Positions 7,186 to 16,860 of a DNA stretch of 42,865 nt are shown here, one piece after another (the stretch's first letter is position 1; the number at the start of each line of letters is the position of its first letter). Source of the DNA: an uncultured Bacteroidota bacterium. Lineage in GTDB: Bacteria; Bacteroidota; Bacteroidia; Bacteroidales; CG2-30-32-10. The stretch spans positions 1 through 42,865 of the forward strand of contig CAISZK010000385.1 in the NCBI GenBank assembly GCA_903889915.1, written 5' to 3'. Made by a program: the position numbers and the translations under genes. Below the pieces are notes generated by a model, which searched no databases, had not been told where the DNA came from, and was given only the letters and a program-made list of their open reading frames with translations.

Positions 7186-9468
7186 TTAATTATCAATTTC
7201 TCCTATAAATGATTTGTGTAAAAAGTCTTTTATGCTTTTCATCTTTGAATCAGTTTTAATGTCTCCCTTTCTTATTGCTTCATCTACTTGAGGTAATACC
7301 CACATTAATTTCACAAGTGCTGCAGAAGCAGTCATGTTCTTAGCATGTATAGCTCCTATTTCCAAAGGAGCCAAAGCAGTAACATATTTATCCATGAATT
7401 TATGGTTTATTGGGTATTTTGATGTAATTAATACCGGAATATTCATATCTTTTACTAATGTTCCTATAACAGTCAAATAGTCATATTTTTTATCTGTCAA
7501 ATGGTTTAATGAGGTTGTAAGATTTCCTATCCCTAAACTCTGAATTACTACCGCTTTAATTTTGTTTTCTTTCTTTTCAAGCAACTGTAACAACCAATTA
7601 ACTTCAAATCCTGGATATTGTGATATTTGTAAAACATTAAACTCAAACTTATTTTTTAAATCAATGAAATTTGATTCTTTTTTTAAAATAATATCCTCTG
7701 AAAGTTCGATGTTCTCCGCAATCCAAGCAAGAGGTTTAATAGTAGAATGAAAACCGTCGAAATTATAATCATCTTTTTTTTCAGCTCTTACAGCACGATA
7801 AACATAATTACCAAAGCATATACAAACCTCAGGAATTTGATCCCCTTTCGCTGCTACCATAATTGCCCTAATCAGATTGATAGTCGCGTCACCATGTACC
7901 ATCTTTGATGTTGCCTGAGCTCCTACAAAAACCACAGGGAAGGGTACTCTTCCCAAAGCAAATGCAACTGCTGAAGCTGTAAATGAAAGTGAGTCTGTTC
8001 CGGATAGAATAACGAATCCTTTATAACCATCATTTCTTTTACTATATATTTCATCGGCGATTCTGATCCAATCTTCAGGATATATATTGCATCCGTCTTT
8101 CGCAGGTGTATAAGATGAAATTGTAATATTCGCCACATCGAGAATTTGAGGATATTTCGAAAGAATTTCTTCTGGGGTATCAGGTGCAACTACCATTTCT
8201 TTACCATCCAGGTTTCTTTCAAACATACCAATAGTACCTCCAAGATTAATAAGGCATATTTCAGGCAATAAATCTTTCGGTTCTCCGGTAACTCCTTTTT
8301 TTTGACTAGATGTCTTCAGATTTTTTTCAAATTTCGCATTGATGTTATTGATCCATGTTAAATCAAAAACCTTTTTATATAATTCATTTCTGAGGATAGG
8401 TTCACCAATACTATTATATTTGATCAGTCCGGCATAAAACAATACAATTAATGCATTCTTTCTAATTTCTGGATATATGCCGGTTGTAATTTCCCCATGT
8501 ATAATTTCCCGATAAATACTAACAACATTTCTATCGCCTAACTTACTTATATACTCAGTTGGCGTGTTTAAATGTCTTAAAATTGGGGAAAAATTATCTT
8601 TTAATGCGTCCTCCCCACTTTGCATTATTCTAATAATCTCGTCAAAATAATCATCTATTTGGTTTTCTCCGCTTATTTCTCCCTTTTGAATTTTATTATA
8701 AATATCAGCTGTAATACGCGGGTGTCCAGACGTATATATAAATACTTTCTCCGATAATTCTCTCTTTTTTTCAGCTTCAATACTTAGACCTTTTAATCCA
8801 ATTTCCCATTGTTCATAAACCTTCTTAGAAACAGTGAAGTCTGGAATTTGTAAATAACTCATTTTCATTTTCATTACAGTTCCAGGAGTTTCAGATATTA
8901 ACGAACTTACGGGTGAAACCGAAGTAAGCACGATGCTTAACCTAAGATTTGGAAATTCCGTTTCAAATAAAGAAAAGAAAATCTCATAAAATCTTTGATT
9001 AAAGTCTTTGTATTGTTTATTCCAATCTATCTCGTCAAAAAACAAAATTATTTTTTTATCCTTTTTAATCTTTTTAATAAACTGAATAATTGTCTTTTGC
9101 CATGATAGTTCTTTTACCTCATCACTTTCTAACCACTTTTCTATGTCAAGGTCATTATCTGTGCTTTGAATTAAACCAATTAGAGTCTGCACAAAATGCC
9201 AACTAGTAAGTTCATTTTCTTTTAAAGATACTTTGGGTTCTTGGTTCCAGAATGAGTGAAAATAACAATCATATTTTTCTTTTAATTTATCTCGCAGGAA
9301 CAAAATCAAGCTTGTTTTGCCTGTCTGACGGGGCGCAGTAATTGATATTATTGAGCACTTACTATCAATCTCCTCAAAAACTTTTTTTTCAATTTCTCGC
9401 TCAAAGTAAAAAGCATTACTACCCGGTATTATCGCTCCCCCTGTCTGATAGAATGATGTATTTGCCAT
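7186..9468 (-). CDS. AAA_35 ATPase (STAND-like) fused to an L-asparaginase domain
   Basis: A 760-residue fusion. Residues 1-375 match the AAA_35 domain of conflict systems: entry motif FYQTGGAIIPGSNAFYFER, Walker A APRQTGKTS (45-53), Walker B ILFFDEID (141-148), a winged-helix-like part with SGHPRITADIY, and the family end ELYKKVFDLTWI. After a ~30-residue linker, residues 403-755 are an asparaginase with every catalytic position kept: T412 (LGGTIG), T491-D492 (SGTDS, where HGTDT is usual) and K564 (RAEKKDD). AAA_35 ATPases are usually coupled to an effector or sensor domain; here the effector would be the asparaginase. ATG 9468 is chosen; the track start at 9489 is a TTG overlapping the upstream gene. 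It lies 7 bases after that gene. Confidence 0.85.
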   Translation of the reverse strand: MANTSFYQTGGAIIPGSNAFYFEREIEKKVFEEIDSKCSIISITAPRQTGKTSLILFLRDKLKEKYDCYFHSFWNQEPKVSLKENELTSWHFVQTLIGLIQSTDNDLDIEKWLESDEVKELSWQKTIIQFIKKIKKDKKIILFFDEIDWNKQYKDFNQRFYEIFFSLFETEFPNLRLSIVLTSVSPVSSLISETPGTVMKMKMSYLQIPDFTVSKKVYEQWEIGLKGLSIEAEKKRELSEKVFIYTSGHPRITADIYNKIQKGEISGENQIDDYFDEIIRIMQSGEDALKDNFSPILRHLNTPTEYISKLGDRNVVSIYREIIHGEITTGIYPEIRKNALIVLFYAGLIKYNSIGEPILRNELYKKVFDLTWINNINAKFEKNLKTSSQKKGVTGEPKDLLPEICLINLGGTIGMFERNLDGKEMVVAPDTPEEILSKYPQILDVANITISSYTPAKDGCNIYPEDWIRIADEIYSKRNDGYKGFVILSGTDSLSFTASAVAFALGRVPFPVVFVGAQATSKMVHGDATINLIRAIMVAAKGDQIPEVCICFGNYVYRAVRAEKKDDYNFDGFHSTIKPLAWIAENIELSEDIILKKESNFIDLKNKFEFNVLQISQYPGFEVNWLLQLLEKKENKIKAVVIQSLGIGNLTTSLNHLTDKKYDYLTVIGTLVKDMNIPVLITSKYPINHKFMDKYVTALAPLEIGAIHAKNMTASAALVKLMWVLPQVDEAIRKGDIKTDSKMKSIKDFLHKSFIGEIDN

Positions 9469-9475
9469 AGTCAAA

Positions 9476-10768
9476 TTATATGTTATCAATTATGTTTACA
9501 TAGGTCGAATCTAATTTTTTCCCATTAAGTCCTAATGTTTGCAATTGTTCTGAACCACCTTTACCAATGATTCTTTCAGGATCAGATTTATCCAACGTGT
9601 CTTTATTTACTCCATTACTAATAAAATACTCTTTCAGTATCTCTTTATATTTTGTTAATTTTTCATCGTATTCACTTTGATCAACATAACCTCCAAGGTG
9701 ATAACGATAATAATGCGCTATAAAACATGTTTCCGGATACTTCATTTTTACATCACTATCGCTCAAACCATACAGTTCATTTAGCATTATTAAATCGTCA
9801 TTGTTGAATTCTGTGCATCTTATGAGTCTTCCTTCGTTTTTAATTAATGAAGAACAAGGAATGTTATCTGGTAAATAAGGAATAGAAAAGGAAAATAAGA
9901 TTTTTCTATCATTACTAGGATGACCACAAATCCGAGTACATACTTTTGTTATCAAATCATTTATAATCGAAAAACTAATAATACCACGCAAAAGAAGTTT
10001 CTCTATAGAATCTATGATTACCATAGTATTATGAGTTTGTTTTTTTAAACCGTAATTAGCTTCAAGCTTGTTTAGATTAAATAAATCTATCCAGTTAGTT
10101 TCTGTGAGGGTTTCTTTAAATTGAATACCGGTAAACTTTGTCCATTCTTCAGTTATATATTTAATTATTGTTAAAAAGTTACTTGAAAGATTAGCCTTGC
10201 CTTTTATCATGTCCTCTAATATTTCTTCAAGATCAATATAAAGACAACGATAATCATTACGCTTATTCAGTTCTTTTTGAATATCTTTTAGAATTGAAGA
10301 TTTTCCTGATGAAATTCTACCTTCAACGAAAAGCAACAAGCGATTATCTTTACCCGAAAAACTTTTCGATACATCAAAATAATCCATCTCGGATTTTCGA
10401 ATTATATAATTGGTTGCTAAAAGATCCATTGGACCCACAGGTGCATTATACTTCGTATAAGCATTTTTAATTCTTTCAAGATTCTTTTTTGCAGCTTCAT
10501 ACTGTCCTTGGTCTTGCAGTTTGATTACTTTGGAATTAAATTTTGTCTGCAAGTAATTATAAAATTTCACTCGTAGGGTCGTTTCAAGATGTTCAGTTTC
10601 CTTGGTAGTCAAGTTAATTTCACCTTTTAAAAACTTCGACATCCTGCTTGTGTCAATTTTGATCTCATTTTTTAGTATATCTACGACCTGAGTATTTGCC
10701 ACGTCAAGCTGAGTCATTAATACCCGATAGGCAGTAATTATTTTTTCTTCATTTAAATCAGTTGTCAT
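9476..10768 (-). CDS. P-loop NTPase with possible N-terminal HTH, first gene of the asparaginase operon
   Basis: A 430-residue cytoplasmic protein. Residues 10-75 are helical with an XRE-like pattern (VVDILKNEIKIDTSRMSKFLKG), so DNA binding is possible but weakly supported. Residues 75-105 look like a short helical (TPR-like) linker. The NTPase core has Walker A VEGRISSGKSS (148-158) and a Walker B-like VIIDSIEKL (250-258). The order and spacing resemble AAA_35/AAA+ switch proteins, which would make it a companion of the next gene. It heads the operon behind a good promoter. Not assigned to a named family; it could sense a trigger or regulate the operon. Confidence 0.7.
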   Translation of the reverse strand: MTTDLNEEKIITAYRVLMTQLDVANTQVVDILKNEIKIDTSRMSKFLKGEINLTTKETEHLETTLRVKFYNYLQTKFNSKVIKLQDQGQYEAAKKNLERIKNAYTKYNAPVGPMDLLATNYIIRKSEMDYFDVSKSFSGKDNRLLLFVEGRISSGKSSILKDIQKELNKRNDYRCLYIDLEEILEDMIKGKANLSSNFLTIIKYITEEWTKFTGIQFKETLTETNWIDLFNLNKLEANYGLKKQTHNTMVIIDSIEKLLLRGIISFSIINDLITKVCTRICGHPSNDRKILFSFSIPYLPDNIPCSSLIKNEGRLIRCTEFNNDDLIMLNELYGLSDSDVKMKYPETCFIAHYYRYHLGGYVDQSEYDEKLTKYKEILKEYFISNGVNKDTLDKSDPERIIGKGGSEQLQTLGLNGKKLDSTYVNIIDNI

Positions 10769-10791
10769 TTTATAAAAAAAATTTCAGGGCG

Positions 10792-10822
10792 CAAAAGTAG
10801 TAAAATATTTCTTTCTTACAAA
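10792..10822 (-). promoter_or_regulatory. Promoter of the asparaginase operon
   Basis: Read on the minus strand: TTTG (10822-10819), a 19-bp spacer, then TACTTTTG (10799-10792), a match to TTTG/TAnnTTTG. Predicted transcription start is near 10785, about 17 bases before the ATG at 10768. No other convincing promoter was seen between the operon's genes, so the operon is probably one transcript. Confidence 0.65.
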
Positions 10823-11443
10823 ATTAATTTACAAAAAAAATCATAAAATTTTTTTAATGCGATCTCATAAGATGTTGTGCATTTTTTCTGGTTGTTTAAT
10901 AGTTTTGTAAAAAACAGAAAAACAAGTTGTAAACAGCACTTCATCTGAATTAACAAAAATTAACAATAATTAATTGCGTAATACGTAAAAGTACTACTAC
11001 ATTTGTTGCGTAAATAAATATGGTTTTCTAAGCAAGTTTTAGTAACTGTCTCGTTTATTAGTCAAAAGTAAATTCAAAAAACAGAAAGGTGTTCATGGCA
11101 AGCATATAAGCAGCTCACAAAAACCGGATAATGGTGAATCCAGTATAGAGCAACAAAGCCAGGAGATCAGCGGCCATATATCGAGGCGACTTGCAATCAT
11201 AATATATAAAGGTATAGAGAAATGAATCAAAATAAAGATAAATTTTAATGAACATTTAATCTGCAGGAACAGGATAAATACCCCATGTTTAAAAAAATGT
11301 AAGAATAGTAAAAGTTACTTAAAAAATCGGAATGTGACAGTTTCAGGGAAATGCGTCAATTCCGTTTGCATCATACAAAGTATTTTGCAAATTTAGAATC
11401 ATGATCAATATTAATTTTTATTTTACTCAAAAACCATAATTTT
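10823..11443. other. Intergenic region with an orphan promoter and a start-less open frame
   Basis: On the plus strand, ATTG (10973-10976), a 21-bp spacer and TACATTTG (10998-11005) form a good promoter, embedded in repeated TTGCGTAA / CGTAATACG motifs that could be an operator. The ATG just downstream (11030) meets a stop after three codons. A frame without an ATG then runs about 59 codons (VKSKFKKQKGVHGKHISSSQ...) to a TGA near 11224. This looks like a promoter whose gene has been lost or degraded. The rest, up to the surface-protein gene, is AT-rich with no recognised feature. Confidence 0.45.
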
Positions 11444-14400
11444 ATGAAAAAACTTTACTTTTTAATTTCGACAATCGCCTGTTTGTTCATTTGCAATTAT
11501 GCAAGTGCTACAGGACCATCTTTCCAATTAACATCAGCAATTTCATTTACTAATCCAATTACACTTGGATCGTATGAATCAGTATCAACTTATGTAAAAA
11601 ATCTTGGTGTAAGCGGCACCTTTGATTTTGAAGCTGATCTTGAAACATCTGGTGGTTCATTTATTTCAGTAATTGGTAAATATTGCGGCATTACAGTTAA
11701 CAGTAATGCTACGGCGTATATTTACTTTAACAGCGGTTCAATGGATGCCGGCTCAATAAATCCATCAGGTGGAGCAGGGTCCTATCGGATTTACATTATT
11801 GTTTCAACAATAAGCGGAACTTGTCCTGCCTGTGGAACAAAAAGTAGCTCATGTATTTCAACTGTATCGAGTGGGAGTTATTCAAATCCAGTAACTCTGA
11901 CAGTAACGAGTCCTGCCTCATGTTCTGGATGGTACACAACTCCATCATTATCAAACCTAACAGCAAGTGCAAGTACGGGCAATACCTTTAATGTATATGT
12001 TACTACAGGATCATCATGTAGTTATTCTTACGCAAGCCAAAACACATCATGGTTAAATGTTACCTCTGCTTCAGGCTCTACTATTACATATAGCGTAACA
12101 GCCAACTCAGGCAGTAGCAGAACAGGATACATTTGGATTTATGATGCAAATGGTACACATGTAGCTACTTTCACGGTAACTCAGGCAGCTGGAGTTTCAA
12201 ATTATGTAACTTCTAACTTTAGTTATTCCGCAGGATGCTCAGGGCAGACATCATATTTTTATGATGGTTCTTATGGAAACCCTGCACCAAATTACTGGTA
12301 CTGGACTTTTGGAGACGGAAATTCTTCTTACTCCCAAAATCCTTCTCATGTTTATTCAAGTTCGGGATATTTTACCACGACCTTATATGTTCAGAACAGT
12401 GCAGGAAATAACAATACGTTATCTCAGCAACTTTATGTTTCTAACTCCAGTGTATCGGCAAGTTTTACTTATGCTGCAGGATATGCAGGTTCTTCAACTT
12501 CATTTTCAGACAATTCTACTTATGGCTGCGGATCAGGTAGTTCTTGGAGTTGGAGTTTTGGTGATGGAAGCACTTCAACTGTCCATAATCCAAGCCATAC
12601 TTATACAACTGCAGGAAGCTATTATGTTCAGTTGACAGCGTGCAATTCTTTAGGTCAGTGCAATACATATTCGCAGGATGTTACGATTAGCAGCGGACCA
12701 TCAGTTACAATATCTGGAAATGTCAATGATGTAAAAGTAAATACTTCTTCTCGTACTATTGATTTGTTACCTTATGGAGGAATAACAGTCACTGCCTTTA
12801 CAGCCGGTACGTCTATTATTAAAGGGACAGCATCATCATCATCATCTGATGGAAGTTTTATAATTACTGTTCCGACAAGTGGTAATTATGATTTACAAGC
12901 GGTGGATAATAATTCAAACAAAGTTAAAATGTACAACGTGACAAGTGGTACAAATGTTGGAATTATTAAAGTACCTGCGACACTTTTAACTCAAATTAGC
13001 TCCTACAAAAGCCAGTTGTCCAGTTTGACAGCAACTATGTCATCTTTAGGTTATCAAAAACCTATCTCAAGTTATAATGTTGCAAGCCAAAGTTCAATCT
13101 TAAATCAATGGCAAAATATACAAACAAATTATTCTGCAATAATTGAAACTGCAGGACGACTCTATTTGGCAGATAAAGCTCTTACACAGTTTTATTCTAA
13201 TGCTGATGGTTTATCAGATGAGGTCGCAAGTGATATAAATGAATTGCTAAAGTCAGCTTTATCTTCCATCGTTATCTTTGATGAAACTGAAGAGTATTTA
13301 AACAATCATACTGTGTTAGATTTTCTTTTAAGGGATTACATAGAGAATCTACAGTCCATTATAATTGATAAATTGGAATCTGTGATTGATGAAACTGTTT
13401 CATTATTACCCTCAGACAAGTATTTTATCAAACTTGGTGTTGATGCTGAAATAGCAAAACTTCAGCTTTCACCTCACACCTATACTAGTGTGCTTTTTGA
13501 TGTTTTAAAACCTATTGTTGAAGATATCACTGCAATTGAATTATTACAAAAAGAATATGTTCAACCTACACAATCTTCACTTAATTATGCAAACAATAAT
13601 GCTACGAATTTAAGTTATAGCGGAACATTTTCTAACCATTATAACCAATCAAATTTACTGACAGTGCAAGCCACATCTGATGCTAATATTGCAAAAATTA
13701 ATTCGGGACTTCATCGCGATTATTCAAACATCATTTCTTCGAATGTTGCGTTTTTTAATACTGCTTCTGATGTCTCTGCAATAACCGGACTAGAGCCATT
13801 AGCTGCTGTTCTTAGAGCCTTAGCAATAGGCGGTGACTTCTGGTCTTATATGCAACTGGGACATAGCTTATCAATTGCCTTGACCGGGTTTGACGTTAAT
13901 AAATCCAGGGTACAACCGGCTCTTGGTGCATCATTTTTTACTAGTGGACATCTTTTGCATGGAATAAGTAGTTTCCCTTCTCTTTCATTATTTCAAAGCG
14001 AGCTGGATTCAGCTATTTATTCTTATGATAGTACAGTAATAGTTTTTAAAAATGAATTGCTAAGTAGTCATTTCAAACAGGCTATTAATATGCTTCCGGA
14101 AGTTGGGACAAAGAATAAATTATTATTTAAAGCAATTGATAATGCATATGCACCACTAAATGCAATAAATTATAACGCTATGCAATCTATACCAGATTAT
14201 GATTCTCTCTTTTTTAATAATTTTTTATATACTTTGAATCTTGAACCTAAAATTAATCAACGTTTTCAATTTCAATGTATAGCATTATTGGCTGATACGA
14301 CTGATACAACAAATATTATTAAGTTGACAGCTTATTCTGATTCCTTAGTCTTTTTTAATCAAAATATCAGTCCAGAATTTGCTGCAATATATAGTATAGT

Positions 14401-16828
14401 AGATACTGTGCCCTCATTAAACTATATTCAAAACTTAAAATCAAGTATTCCACATGTTGTTGAAAATAATTCAGTATCTAATTGTACTGTCATTTTTAAA
14501 AATATTGGACCTGCAGCCTGTACAGATTTATTTGCAAAAATTTCTTTTGACAATCCATTTATTACGAGTGTTGATTCTGTTTACATAGGAAATTTGGCAG
14601 TAGGTGAAGAAGACAGTTTAATTTTTTCTGTCAATGCACCTTCATCTGATACAGTTGTAAAATACTATGTCACTTTTTACGCAACAAACACAATTGCTGA
14701 AAACTTTTCAAGTGCAATTAAATCTAAAGCTAAACCGCAAATTCCACCAATTTCCTATTATGCAAATTTGTGTTTGGGAGATACTTTAAAACTTTCAACA
14801 AATGATCATGATTTTTATAATCGCTATTACTGGCAAGGACCGAATGGATTTTCCTCAAATATGGAAAACCCAGTTATTCCGAATTTTTCGCAAGACAATT
14901 TTGGCATGTACTCATGTTATATTTCATCCGAAGGTTTGAAAAGTGATACGTCATTTCTCAATATTTCATTTTCGGTGCCTGCTCCTGTCATTACCGGAAA
15001 TTTAAATTTTTGTGCTGGACAAAGCACTTCACTTACTTTAAGCCAAACTTTTTCGTCCTATTTATGGTCTGATAGTACCGTTACAGATTCATTAACGGTT
15101 ACTTCTTCGGGTATTTATTACGTAAAAGTCACAGATACCCGTGGATGTTCAGCTTTATCATCCCCGGTAAATGTTGTTATGAATCCCTTACCACAACCGA
15201 CAATAACCGTTAATAGTGCATCATCATTATGTTTTGGTGACACGGCCTTTCTTTCTTCAGATATAACAGCAGTAAATTATCTGTGGAATAATAATGAAAC
15301 CACTCAAACTATTGCAGTGAATTCCGCTGGAAGTTACTATGTGGCTGTTAAGGATAGTAATGGATGTACAGGTGTCTCAATTCCCAAAAGCATAATAGTT
15401 AACCCGATTCCGGTAGTTACAGCCTTTGCAGCAAATAACATTTTCTGCGCTGGGCAATCAACAACACTTACTGCCAATGGTGCAGAAAGTTATTTATGGC
15501 TTCCAGGCTCAGGATTAAACAACGAATCTGTCGCAAATCCTATTGCCACACCTGCCATGAGTACAGTTTACACGGTTATAGGTATTGACAGCAATGGTTG
15601 CAGCAATTCGGCAACAGTGGCAATCACAATAAACCAGTTGCCTGCTGCAACCATTGTTTCAAGTGGACCTACAACATTTTGCGCTGGTGATAGCGTAACT
15701 TTGACCGTTCCTGCATCTGCAAGCTATGTGTGGAATGACAATTCAATTGGTCAATCCATAACAACTTCTTCAACTGGCTCTTATTTTGCCACTGTTACAG
15801 ATACGAATAATTGCTCTGCTGTTTCCGTACCTGTAAATGTTTTTGTGAATCCTTTACCACAGCCAACAATAATTGCCGCCGGAGCAACAATATTTTGTTT
15901 GGGTGGTAGTGTTACCTTATCATCTGATATTACCGGTAATTATTTATGGAGCACAAATGACACAACACAGAATGTTTCTGTAAATTCTACAGGAAGTTAT
16001 TCAGTTACCGTTACAGATTCTAATGGATGCAAAGGATCATCAGCACTAATAAATGTAACTGTTAACCCACTTCCTATTGTTACTGCTACAGCAGTAAATA
16101 ATACTATCTGTTCCAATCAATCAACACAATTGTATGCAAATGGAACTGATAGTTACTTATGGACACCGAATGTCTGGTTAAGTGACAATTCAATTGCAAA
16201 TCCAATTGCATCGCCTGTTTCAAATATTACGTACACTGTTATAGGAACAGATAGCAATGGTTGCAGCAATTCAGCTGTAATTGCTATTTCTATAAATCAA
16301 TTACCAACAGTTGATGCAGGTAGCAATTCAGCAATTTATCAGGGATATTCAACTATTATTGGAGGTTTGCCTACGGCATCGGGTAGTTCTCCATTCTCCT
16401 ATTCATGGATACCATCAATTGGTTTAGACTCAAACAATGTGGATAATCCGATAGCTTCTCCATCTGCAACGACAACTTATACTGTTATTGTCACGGATGT
16501 AAACGGATGCAGTAATTCTGATAGTGTTTTAGTGACCGTAAATGTTTTGACTGGAATTTCACAAACGGCGAATGGAATAAACCTTTCAGTTTTTCCAAAT
16601 CCTACGAATGATGAATTAAATGTCACCGGTTCAAAAATAGCAGATGGTGAATACCAGTTTGAGTTAAGGAATGTTATTGGACAAACAATGTTTAAAGATA
16701 ATATTGTTGTTACTGATCATTCAATTCAAAAGCAGTATTCAATGGCAAACTTTAGTGAAGGAATGTACTTCCTGATAATTGAAAATGAAAAAACAAGGTT
16801 CACGATAAAAGTGCAAAAGCTGAACTAA
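11444..16828 (+). CDS. Giant T9SS-secreted surface protein with BACON, PKD and Ig-like repeats
   Basis: A 1794-residue exported protein. Residues 1-22 are a signal peptide. About 165-248 is a BACON domain (SWLNVTSASGSTITY), 255-333 and 337-417 are PKD domains (YWTFGDGNSSY, SWSFGDGSTS), and 420-500 resembles a carboxypeptidase-regulatory-like beta fold. Residues 515-970 are a largely helical region I do not recognise. A CARDB-like segment follows, then seven Ig-like repeats of 70-80 residues, and a type A sorting domain in the last 80 residues (VFPNPTNDELNV ... IKVQKLN). Sorting-domain proteins cross the outer membrane through T9SS and are often tethered to lipopolysaccharide. Likely an adhesin or structural surface protein. 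It stands alone and ends in a strong terminator. Confidence 0.9.
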   Translation: MKKLYFLISTIACLFICNYASATGPSFQLTSAISFTNPITLGSYESVSTYVKNLGVSGTFDFEADLETSGGSFISVIGKYCGITVNSNATAYIYFNSGSMDAGSINPSGGAGSYRIYIIVSTISGTCPACGTKSSSCISTVSSGSYSNPVTLTVTSPASCSGWYTTPSLSNLTASASTGNTFNVYVTTGSSCSYSYASQNTSWLNVTSASGSTITYSVTANSGSSRTGYIWIYDANGTHVATFTVTQAAGVSNYVTSNFSYSAGCSGQTSYFYDGSYGNPAPNYWYWTFGDGNSSYSQNPSHVYSSSGYFTTTLYVQNSAGNNNTLSQQLYVSNSSVSASFTYAAGYAGSSTSFSDNSTYGCGSGSSWSWSFGDGSTSTVHNPSHTYTTAGSYYVQLTACNSLGQCNTYSQDVTISSGPSVTISGNVNDVKVNTSSRTIDLLPYGGITVTAFTAGTSIIKGTASSSSSDGSFIITVPTSGNYDLQAVDNNSNKVKMYNVTSGTNVGIIKVPATLLTQISSYKSQLSSLTATMSSLGYQKPISSYNVASQSSILNQWQNIQTNYSAIIETAGRLYLADKALTQFYSNADGLSDEVASDINELLKSALSSIVIFDETEEYLNNHTVLDFLLRDYIENLQSIIIDKLESVIDETVSLLPSDKYFIKLGVDAEIAKLQLSPHTYTSVLFDVLKPIVEDITAIELLQKEYVQPTQSSLNYANNNATNLSYSGTFSNHYNQSNLLTVQATSDANIAKINSGLHRDYSNIISSNVAFFNTASDVSAITGLEPLAAVLRALAIGGDFWSYMQLGHSLSIALTGFDVNKSRVQPALGASFFTSGHLLHGISSFPSLSLFQSELDSAIYSYDSTVIVFKNELLSSHFKQAINMLPEVGTKNKLLFKAIDNAYAPLNAINYNAMQSIPDYDSLFFNNFLYTLNLEPKINQRFQFQCIALLADTTDTTNIIKLTAYSDSLVFFNQNISPEFAAIYSIVDTVPSLNYIQNLKSSIPHVVENNSVSNCTVIFKNIGPAACTDLFAKISFDNPFITSVDSVYIGNLAVGEEDSLIFSVNAPSSDTVVKYYVTFYATNTIAENFSSAIKSKAKPQIPPISYYANLCLGDTLKLSTNDHDFYNRYYWQGPNGFSSNMENPVIPNFSQDNFGMYSCYISSEGLKSDTSFLNISFSVPAPVITGNLNFCAGQSTSLTLSQTFSSYLWSDSTVTDSLTVTSSGIYYVKVTDTRGCSALSSPVNVVMNPLPQPTITVNSASSLCFGDTAFLSSDITAVNYLWNNNETTQTIAVNSAGSYYVAVKDSNGCTGVSIPKSIIVNPIPVVTAFAANNIFCAGQSTTLTANGAESYLWLPGSGLNNESVANPIATPAMSTVYTVIGIDSNGCSNSATVAITINQLPAATIVSSGPTTFCAGDSVTLTVPASASYVWNDNSIGQSITTSSTGSYFATVTDTNNCSAVSVPVNVFVNPLPQPTIIAAGATIFCLGGSVTLSSDITGNYLWSTNDTTQNVSVNSTGSYSVTVTDSNGCKGSSALINVTVNPLPIVTATAVNNTICSNQSTQLYANGTDSYLWTPNVWLSDNSIANPIASPVSNITYTVIGTDSNGCSNSAVIAISINQLPTVDAGSNSAIYQGYSTIIGGLPTASGSSPFSYSWIPSIGLDSNNVDNPIASPSATTTYTVIVTDVNGCSNSDSVLVTVNVLTGISQTANGINLSVFPNPTNDELNVTGSKIADGEYQFELRNVIGQTMFKDNIVVTDHSIQKQYSMANFSEGMYFLIIENEKTRFTIKVQKLN
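14980..16545 (+). repeat. Seven tandem Ig-like repeats within the surface protein, of two subtypes
   Basis: Five repeats start near cores such as FCAGQS or FCAGDS and end in DSNGC or TNNC plus a NPLPQP-type linker. Repeats 3, 6 and 7 form a second subtype with LW.P..gL...NPIA.P and YTVIG.DSNGCSNSA. The matching blocks at 15587-15609 and 16250-16272 differ at one base in 23, which suggests copying of a repeat block within the gene. Confidence 0.75.
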
Positions 16829-16860
16829 TGGACTATAATCGTTCACTAAACTTTTAGAAA

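Noticed and set aside
9469-9489. TTG start for the AAA_35-asparaginase fusion
   Set aside because: An ATG at 9468 lies right before the AAA_35 entry motif and leaves a normal 7-base gap from the upstream stop.
4019-10768. Ordinary asparagine catabolism operon
   Set aside because: It does not explain the AAA_35 fusion, the P-loop gene, the duplicated asparaginase or the tRNA-editing domain, though it remains the main rival reading.
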